A stretch of 64,000 nt of DNA from Stenotrophomonas sp. 24(2023) (lineage in GTDB: Bacteria > Pseudomonadota > Gammaproteobacteria > Xanthomonadales > Xanthomonadaceae), in assembly GCF_030913365.1 (NCBI RefSeq), contig NZ_CP133160.1:2766001-2830000 (forward strand), in the 5' to 3' direction. Shown here one piece after another: positions 57,682 through 64,000 of the stretch; the first letter of the stretch is position 1; each line of letters begins with the position of its first letter. The position numbers and the translations under genes were made by a program. Below the pieces are notes generated by a model that searched no databases, was not told where the DNA came from, and saw only the letters and a program-made list of their open reading frames with translations.

Positions 57682-60600
57682 ATGAACCGCATTTACCGTC
57701 TTGTCTTCAATCACCGCCTGGGCGTGATGCAGGTGGCTTCGGAACTCACCACACAGACGGCGGGAGGCAGCGGCGCAGCGCCGTCGCCGCATCGATACCT
57801 GGTGGCCAAGCAACTGGCGGTGGCGCTGGGCCTGTCACTGGCCAGCAGTGCGGCCTTCGCGGCCTGCAACCAGGCCGGGGCGATCATCACCTGCGACAAC
57901 GCCGGCACGGTGCTGAACTATGCCAATGCCACCAACGGCGTGACGATGAACATCGGCACCGGCGCGGTGCTGAGCGTGCCCCTGCTCTTGGGCGGCAACG
58001 CGGTCACGCTCACCGGCAACGGCATCACGGTCAACAACCAGGGCACGGTCGATCCGACCATCACCGGTGGCCTCAGCCTGGCGGCATCGGGCATGGTGCT
58101 GGGCAATGCGGGGACCACCGGCACGTCGAACATCAACGTTCACAACCAGGCCGGCGGCGCGATCAATGGTCTGGTGAACATCGGTTCCCTGCTGGGGTTC
58201 GGTGGCCAGGCGCTGGTCACGCAGAATGCCACCAGCGGCACGACCAACATCGTCAACGATGGCACCGTTGGCATGACCATCTTCGGTGCAGGGCTGTTCA
58301 CCACGGCTGATGCTCCCGCGATCATCAGTTACGGCGGTGCGCAGACCAACCTCACCAACAACAGCACCATCACCGGCCGCATTGGTCTTGCCGGCTCGGC
58401 GGCCGGCAATACCGTACTCAATGCCGGCACCATCAACGGCAGCGTCCACCTCGGCAATTCCACCACCATCGGCAATGTGTTTACCGCAGTGTCCGGTTCC
58501 AGCGTCAACAACGCCGGCATCAGCGGCGCCGGTGTGATTGGCAGCATCAACGTCAACCTGGCTGCTGCCGGCGCGGTGGATGCCGGCACCGGCACCAACG
58601 ATCGGCTGGTCCTGCAGAACTCGTCCACCGGCCCGGGCGCGGGTACCGGCGGGGCGCTGACCTCGATCGACTGGGCGCGCTATACCGGCTTCGAGAACCT
58701 CACCGTCAACAGCGGCACCTGGAACCTGCTGGGTGCCTTCGGTGGCGCGACCACGCTCAACGACGGCCTGGTCAATTTCAACAACGTCGGTGCCTTTGGT
58801 ACCGGCACGCTCAACGTCAACGGCGGTGCCCTTGCGGCCTCGACGGCCGGGCTGACGCTGGCCAACAACATCAGCCTCAATGTCGGGCGGCTGACGCTGG
58901 GCGGGACGAATGGATTCGGCCTCAATGGCGTGCTCAGTGGTGCCGGCGGGCTGACGGTGACCAATACCAGCGTCATGACGCTGGGTGGGGCGAACCTGTT
59001 CAGTGGTGGCGTGAACCTCAATGCCGGTGGGCTGCTGCTGACCAACGCCGGTGCGCTGGGCTCGGGCACGCTGACGGTGGGCGGCACCGCTTCGCTGGAT
59101 ACCAGCGCGAACTTCTCGCTGGCCAACAATCTGGTGGTCAACGCGGGTGCGTCCCTCAACCTGCTCGGCAACCAGCCGCTGAGCCTCAATGGCTCGCTGT
59201 CCGGTGCCGGCAACGTGACCAAGCAGGGCGCGGGCCTGCTCACGCTCGGCGGTGCGAACCTGCTGACGGGCAACTTCGCCATTACCGGGGGCGGGGTCGC
59301 TCTCGGCGCAGGCGGCTCGCTGTCGCCGACCGGTGCGATCTCGCTGACCACCGGTACCACCTTGAATCTGGCAGCCGCTGTCAACCAGACCATCGGTTCG
59401 CTGGCCGGTGCCGGGGGGCAGGTGGATCTGGGCGCACGCACGCTGACACTGGGGGGGCTGAACACCAACACCGTGTTCGGCGGCACGATCACCGGCATCG
59501 GCGGTGCGCTGGTCAAGAACGGCACCGGCATCCAGACCCTGAGCGGCAACAACACGTTCAGCGGCGGTGTCACCCTCAACGCCGGCGGGCTGCTGCTCGG
59601 CAATGCCGGCAGCCTCGGCACCGGCGCGCTGACCGTGGGCGGTGCGGCCAGCCTGGATGGCACGGCACCGTTGGCCCTGACCAATGCGATCAACCTGGGG
59701 GCCGGCGCCGCGTTGACGCTGCCGGGTGCACAGGCCTTGACCCTCAACGGGGTGATCGCCGGTACCGGCGGCCTGGTCAAGAACGGCGCCACCGCACTCA
59801 CGCTCAATGGCGCCAACACCTTCGGCGGAGGCCTGATCGCCAATGCGGGCAGCCTGACGCTGGGCAATGCGCTGGCGCTGGGAACCGGCACGTTGACCGT
59901 CAACGGCAGCGTCGGCCTGGGAACCAGCAGCGCGCTCAACATCGGCAATGCGATCGCGCTGGGCGGCGGTGCCTCGTTGAACCTGAGTGGTGCCAACGCC
60001 CTGGGCCTGGGCGGGGTCATCAGCGGTGCCGGTGGGCTGGTCAAGAACGGCGCATCGACGCTGACGCTGACCGGCGCCAATACCTTCACCGGTGGCCTGA
60101 CCGTCAATGCCGGCAGCGTGGCGCTGGGGGCCGGCGGCAGCCTGGCCGCGACCGGTGCGGTGAACCTGGCCGGTGCCGGGGCAGACCTGGACATCTCGCT
60201 GGGCGGCAACCAGACCATCGGCGCGCTGTCCGGCATTGCGGGCAGCACGGTCAACCTGGGGGCCAATACGCTGACCTTCGGCGATGCAACCAACCAGACG
60301 TTCGCCGGCGTCATCGGCGGCACCGGTGGCCTGATCAAGCAGGGCGCGGGCGTGCAGACCCTGACCGGCGCCAACACGTTCTCCGGCGGTGTGAACCTGA
60401 CGGCCGGTGGGCTGCTGCTGGGCAACAACGGTGCGATCGGCACGGGTGCGTTGACGGTCAGCGGGGCGGGGGGCACGCTGGATGGCACTGCGCCGCTCAA
60501 CCTGACCAACAACGTGAACCTGGCGGCGTCGCTGACCCTGCCAGGCGCGCAGAACCTGACCCTGGGCGGGGTGGTGTCCGGCACCGGTGGCCTGATCAAG

Positions 60601-63600
60601 AACGGTGCCTCGCTGCTGACCTTGAACGGCGCCAACACCTTCGGGGGTGGCCTGACCCTCAACGCCGGCGGCCTGCTGCTGGGCAATGCGGGCGCGCTGG
60701 GCACCGGCACGCTGACCGTAGGTGGCAATGCCTCGCTGGACACCTCGACGGCGTTGGCGCTGGTCAACAACGTAGCGCTGGGCGCAGGCAACACGCTGAC
60801 CCTGACCGGCGGCCAGAACCTCACCCTCAATGGCGTGCTGTCCGGCAACGGTGCATTGACCAAGAACGGTACTTCGCTGCTGACCTTGAATGGCGCCAAC
60901 ACCTTCAGTGGTGGGCTGGGGTTGAACGGTGGTGGCCTGGTGCTGGGCAATGCCGGTGCGCTGGGTACCGGTGCACTGAACGTGGGCGGTGCGGTCACCC
61001 TGGACAGCGGCGTTGCCCTGAACCTGACCAACGCCGTCAACCTGGGCGGCGGAACATCGCTGAACCTGCTGGGCAGCAGTGACGTGACCTTGAATGGCGT
61101 CATCGCCGGTACCGGTCAGCTGGTCAAGAACGGTGCCTCCACGCTGGGGCTGTATGGTCCCAATACCTTCAGCGGCGGGCTCAATCTCAACGCCGGTACG
61201 CTGCAGCTGGGCAATGCCGGTGCGCTGGGCACGGGCACGCTGAATGTCGGGGGCAATGCGTCGCTGGACACCACCGGCGCACTGACGCTGGGCAATGGCG
61301 TCGCGGTGGCCAGTGGGGCAAACCTCAACCTGCTGGGCAGCAACAACCTGACCCTGACCGCGCCGGTGACCGGCGCCGGCGGCTTGCTCAAGAACGGCGC
61401 GGCGACGCTCACCCTGGGCGGGGCCAACACCTATACCGGCGGTACCGTGGTCAACGCCGGTACGCTGGCGGTGGGTGCGGGTGGCAGCCTGGCGGCGGCC
61501 GGCAACGTCAACCTCGGTGGCGTCGGTGCCACCTTCGATATCTCCGGTGCAGGCACCAACCAGACCATCGGCGCGCTGTCCGGCGTCGCGGGCAGCGCCG
61601 TGCAGCTGGGTGGCAACACGCTCACCTTCGGCAACGCCACCGACCAGACCTTCGCCGGTGTCATCAGCGGTGGCGGTGGGCTGGTGAAGGTCGGTGCCGG
61701 CGTGCAGACGCTGACCGGCAACAACCTGTTCAACGGCGGCGTGCAGCTCAATGCCGGTGGCCTGGTGGTGGGCAGCAATGCCGCGCTGGGTACCGGTGCG
61801 CTCACGGTTGGCGGTGCCGCCACGCTCGACGCGAACGCGGCGGTCACGCTGGCCAACAACATCGCGCTTAACGCGGGGCTGACCGTGCTGGGCAGCAATG
61901 CCATCACCCTCAATGGCGTGATTTCCGGCACGGGTGGGCTGGTGAAGAACGGTGCCAGCGTGCTGACCTTGAATGGCACCAACACCTACACCGGCGGTAC
62001 CAACGTCAATGCCGGCACCCTGGCGTTGGGCGCCGGCGCCAGCCTGGCTTCCACCGGCACGGTCAATCTGGCCGCGGGCGCCACGCTGGATCTTTCCGCC
62101 GGCAATGGCACGCAGGTGTTCGGCACGCTCACCGGCAGCGGTGCGGTCAACCTGGGGGCAAATTCGATCACCATCGGCAGCAATACCAATGGCACGTTCT
62201 CCGGCGCCATCGCCGGTACCGGTGGCCTGATCAAGGAAGGCACCGGCACCGAGACGCTGACCGGCATCAACACCTATACCGGCGGCACGCTGATCAATGC
62301 CGGCACGCTGGCCATCGGTGCCGGCGGCAGCCTGGCCGCCGGTGGTGCGGTGACCCTGGCCGCGCCGGGCGCCGGCTTTGACATTTCCGCTGGCGGCAAC
62401 CAGACCATCGGCCTGCTCAATGGCGTGGCGGGCAGCACCGTGGCGCTGGGCGGCAACACGCTCACGCTGGGGGGCGTGGCCAATGGCGTGTATGACGGCG
62501 TGATCAGCGGCACCGGCGGGCTCATCAAGGACGGTACCGGCATCCAGACGCTGGGCGGCGCCAACACCTTCAGTGGGGGCGTGGCGCTGAACAACGGCGG
62601 CCTGGTGCTGGGCAATAACGGTGCGCTGGGCACCGGCGCGCTCACGGTGGGTGGCAATGCCACGCTTGATACCAGCGCGGCGCTGAACCTGGCCAACGCC
62701 ATCAGCCTCGGCCTGGGCGTGAACCTGGATCTGCTGGGCAGCAACGCGCTGACGCTGGGCGGGCCGATCAGTGGTGGCGGCGGGTTGATCAAGAACGGCG
62801 CGGCCACGGTGACTTTGACCGGCGCCAATACCTATACCGGTGGTACCACCATCAACAACGGCACGCTGGCGATCGGTGCCGGTGGCAGCCTGGCCAGCAA
62901 CGGCGCGGTGAACCTGGCCGGTACCGGCACGCTGGATATTTCCGCCGGTGGCAACCAGAGCATCGGCTCGCTGGCCGGTGTGGCCGGCAGCACGGTGTCG
63001 CTGGGTGGCGGTACCCTCACGCTGGGGGGCGCCAACACCGATACCACCTTCAACGGCAGCATCACCGGCACCGGTGGCCTGGTGAAGAATGGCACCGGCA
63101 CGCAGACCCTCAACGGTGCGAGCACCTTCAGCGGTGGCGTCACGCTCAACAGCGGGGGCCTGGTGGTCGGCAACAATACCGCCCTGGGTACGGGCACGGT
63201 GACGGTCGGTGGTGCTTCCACCCTGGATGCCAACACGGCGGTGACGCTGGCCAACAACTTCGTGCTCAATGCCGGGCTGACCGTGCTGGGCAACAACAAC
63301 ATGGTGCTCAACGGCGACCTGTCCGGTACCGGCAGCCTGACCAAGAACGGCAACGCCACCCTGACCCTGAACGGTACCAACACCTATACCGGTGGTACCT
63401 GGGTCAACAGCGGCACGCTGGCACTGGGCGCAGGCGCCAGCTTGAATGCCAGTGGCATCGTGAACCTGGCCACCGGCGCGGTGTTCGATCTGTCTGCCGG
63501 CGCAGGTACGCAGGTGTTCGGCACGCTGGTGGGCGATGGCACGGTGAATCTGGGCGCGAACACGCTGACGATCGGTGATGCGACCAATGGCACCTTCAGC

Positions 63601-64000
63601 GGTTCCATCGCCGGTACCGGTGGCCTGATCAAGGAGGGTACCGGTACCTCGACATTGACCGGCACCAACACCTTCACCGGTGGCACCACCATCAACGCCG
63701 GCACGCTGGCGATCGGTGCCGGTGGCAGCCTGGCGGCCAACGGTGCGCTCAACCTCGCCAACGCGGGTACGACCTTCGACATCACTGCCGGTGGTGCGCA
63801 GAGCATCGGCAGCCTGGCCGGCGTGGCCGGCAGCGCCGTCACCCTGGGCGGCTCGACGCTGACCCTCAACGGCGTAGGCAACACCACCTTCGCCGGCACC
63901 ATCAGCGGCACCGGTGGCCTGGTCAAGGACGGCGCGGGCGTGCAGGGCCTGACCGGGGCCAACACCTTCAGCGGTGGCGTGGCCCTCAACGCCGGTGGCC
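57682..64000 (+). CDS. Giant type Va autotransporter adhesin with PATR repeats, 5' part
   Basis: Open from 57682 to the right edge, at least 2106 codons. It begins with an extended signal peptide region, MNRIYRLVFNHRLGVMQVAS, as in autotransporters, followed by a hydrophobic signal core and a likely cleavage after residue 60 (SSAAFA). The passenger is Gly/Asn/Thr/Leu-rich and almost free of Cys. From about residue 436 it is built of about 19 PATR-type units of 86-98 residues, each ending like GGLVKNGASTLTLTGANTFT and starting with NAGGLLLGNAGALGTG or NAGTLAIGAGGSLAA. A beta-helical adhesin is expected. The C-terminal beta-barrel lies outside the window. AGGGAGAGG precedes the ATG. Confidence 0.93.
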   Translation, partial: MNRIYRLVFNHRLGVMQVASELTTQTAGGSGAAPSPHRYLVAKQLAVALGLSLASSAAFAACNQAGAIITCDNAGTVLNYANATNGVTMNIGTGAVLSVPLLLGGNAVTLTGNGITVNNQGTVDPTITGGLSLAASGMVLGNAGTTGTSNINVHNQAGGAINGLVNIGSLLGFGGQALVTQNATSGTTNIVNDGTVGMTIFGAGLFTTADAPAIISYGGAQTNLTNNSTITGRIGLAGSAAGNTVLNAGTINGSVHLGNSTTIGNVFTAVSGSSVNNAGISGAGVIGSINVNLAAAGAVDAGTGTNDRLVLQNSSTGPGAGTGGALTSIDWARYTGFENLTVNSGTWNLLGAFGGATTLNDGLVNFNNVGAFGTGTLNVNGGALAASTAGLTLANNISLNVGRLTLGGTNGFGLNGVLSGAGGLTVTNTSVMTLGGANLFSGGVNLNAGGLLLTNAGALGSGTLTVGGTASLDTSANFSLANNLVVNAGASLNLLGNQPLSLNGSLSGAGNVTKQGAGLLTLGGANLLTGNFAITGGGVALGAGGSLSPTGAISLTTGTTLNLAAAVNQTIGSLAGAGGQVDLGARTLTLGGLNTNTVFGGTITGIGGALVKNGTGIQTLSGNNTFSGGVTLNAGGLLLGNAGSLGTGALTVGGAASLDGTAPLALTNAINLGAGAALTLPGAQALTLNGVIAGTGGLVKNGATALTLNGANTFGGGLIANAGSLTLGNALALGTGTLTVNGSVGLGTSSALNIGNAIALGGGASLNLSGANALGLGGVISGAGGLVKNGASTLTLTGANTFTGGLTVNAGSVALGAGGSLAATGAVNLAGAGADLDISLGGNQTIGALSGIAGSTVNLGANTLTFGDATNQTFAGVIGGTGGLIKQGAGVQTLTGANTFSGGVNLTAGGLLLGNNGAIGTGALTVSGAGGTLDGTAPLNLTNNVNLAASLTLPGAQNLTLGGVVSGTGGLIKNGASLLTLNGANTFGGGLTLNAGGLLLGNAGALGTGTLTVGGNASLDTSTALALVNNVALGAGNTLTLTGGQNLTLNGVLSGNGALTKNGTSLLTLNGANTFSGGLGLNGGGLVLGNAGALGTGALNVGGAVTLDSGVALNLTNAVNLGGGTSLNLLGSSDVTLNGVIAGTGQLVKNGASTLGLYGPNTFSGGLNLNAGTLQLGNAGALGTGTLNVGGNASLDTTGALTLGNGVAVASGANLNLLGSNNLTLTAPVTGAGGLLKNGAATLTLGGANTYTGGTVVNAGTLAVGAGGSLAAAGNVNLGGVGATFDISGAGTNQTIGALSGVAGSAVQLGGNTLTFGNATDQTFAGVISGGGGLVKVGAGVQTLTGNNLFNGGVQLNAGGLVVGSNAALGTGALTVGGAATLDANAAVTLANNIALNAGLTVLGSNAITLNGVISGTGGLVKNGASVLTLNGTNTYTGGTNVNAGTLALGAGASLASTGTVNLAAGATLDLSAGNGTQVFGTLTGSGAVNLGANSITIGSNTNGTFSGAIAGTGGLIKEGTGTETLTGINTYTGGTLINAGTLAIGAGGSLAAGGAVTLAAPGAGFDISAGGNQTIGLLNGVAGSTVALGGNTLTLGGVANGVYDGVISGTGGLIKDGTGIQTLGGANTFSGGVALNNGGLVLGNNGALGTGALTVGGNATLDTSAALNLANAISLGLGVNLDLLGSNALTLGGPISGGGGLIKNGAATVTLTGANTYTGGTTINNGTLAIGAGGSLASNGAVNLAGTGTLDISAGGNQSIGSLAGVAGSTVSLGGGTLTLGGANTDTTFNGSITGTGGLVKNGTGTQTLNGASTFSGGVTLNSGGLVVGNNTALGTGTVTVGGASTLDANTAVTLANNFVLNAGLTVLGNNNMVLNGDLSGTGSLTKNGNATLTLNGTNTYTGGTWVNSGTLALGAGASLNASGIVNLATGAVFDLSAGAGTQVFGTLVGDGTVNLGANTLTIGDATNGTFSGSIAGTGGLIKEGTGTSTLTGTNTFTGGTTINAGTLAIGAGGSLAANGALNLANAGTTFDITAGGAQSIGSLAGVAGSAVTLGGSTLTLNGVGNTTFAGTISGTGGLVKDGAGVQGLTGANTFSGGVALNAGG
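58990..64000 (+). repeat. PATR repeat array with higher-order structure
   Basis: Anchor motif (N/S)-T/L-(F/Y)-x-G-G is encoded at about 58990, 59260, 59550, 59815, 60080, 60371, 60635, 60900, 61165, 61427, 61722, 61980, 62270, 62560, 62827, 63121, 63380, 63668 and 63961. Short A units (about 260-270 bp, NAGGLLLGNAGALGTG) alternate with long B units (about 290 bp, AGTLAIGAGGSLAA...GGNQTIGSLAG). From 61427 the order B-A-B'-B-A occurs twice with a period of 1398-1401 bp. Confidence 0.85.

Noticed and set aside
58680..61103. Long open frame of 807 codons on the minus strand
   Set aside because: It is antisense to the autotransporter and mirrors its repeats. High G+C and repeated Thr/Asn/Gly codons keep the opposite frame open. 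It has no ribosome-binding site or domain.

Overview
The window reads as the chromosome of a Stenotrophomonas species, probably of the S. maltophilia complex (Xanthomonadaceae). Base composition is uniformly high in G+C and the coding order is typical of the family. The clearest fingerprint is a scatter of small palindromes of the form GTAG + ATCCACGC..GCGTGGAT. These match the SMAG (Stenotrophomonas maltophilia GTAG) repeats and sit almost only between genes. Nearly all genes are chromosomal housekeeping or envelope genes. I see no prophage, transposase, plasmid gene or CRISPR array. Species assignment is inference from gene order and repeats.

Layout. 1-9.6 kb: start of a zinc-type dehydrogenase/quinone reductase; an OmpA-family porin; a pseudouridine synthase flanked by two small exported proteins that share a C-terminal motif; the threonine-degradation pair kbl and tdh, split by a TorF-like porin on the opposite strand; a secreted S46 dipeptidyl-peptidase. 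9.8-16 kb: a co-oriented run of phosphatase, folC, a double-SPOR protein, cvpA, purF and a DUF455 ferritin-like protein. 16-21.6 kb: a lone Tle1-like (DUF2235) lipase, a secreted metzincin protease, lpxH, a PAP2 phosphatase and a GT4 glycosyltransferase. 21.7-29.5 kb: phosphate and polyphosphate genes phoB-phoR-ppk1-ppx with a Pho-box-like site before phoB, next to a BepA-like M48 protease. 29.6-34.4 kb: glutaredoxin + AhpD-like pair, NAD-type isocitrate dehydrogenase, LysR regulator, TauE/SafE permease, YccA/Bax-inhibitor protein.

34.5-45.9 kb: tRNA-Pro, Arg, His, Lys, Lys and Leu interspersed with a BPL_N protein, a small lipoprotein and a ClC channel; then the proteostasis cluster tig-clpP-clpX-lon-hupB, followed by tRNA-Val and four identical tRNA-Asp genes, then ppiD. 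48-52.2 kb: a 35-bp tandem array, mltD-gloB facing away from a methyltransferase-rnhA-dnaQ run. 52.3-57.1 kb: PP2C phosphatase, tRNA-Ser with a 229-bp tandem duplication of its 3' end, then LPS-core genes (DUF6165, GT9 heptosyltransferase-like, kdkA), a metallo-beta-lactamase-fold hydrolase and a DUF4440 protein. 57.7 kb to the end: the 5' part of a very large autotransporter (at least 2106 codons). It has an extended signal peptide and about 19 PATR-type repeats, which in the last 2.5 kb form a 1400-bp higher-order repeat.

Two regulatory layouts deserve attention. The clpX terminator hairpin overlaps a sigma-32-like promoter for lon, and the Pho-box-like element could tie the polyphosphate operon to its own two-component system. 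I found no convincing wholly new multi-gene system. The best candidates for novelty are the paired 'EFDAWMK' proteins, the orphan Tle1-like lipase, the 35-bp array, the duplicated tRNA-Ser end and the modular autotransporter.
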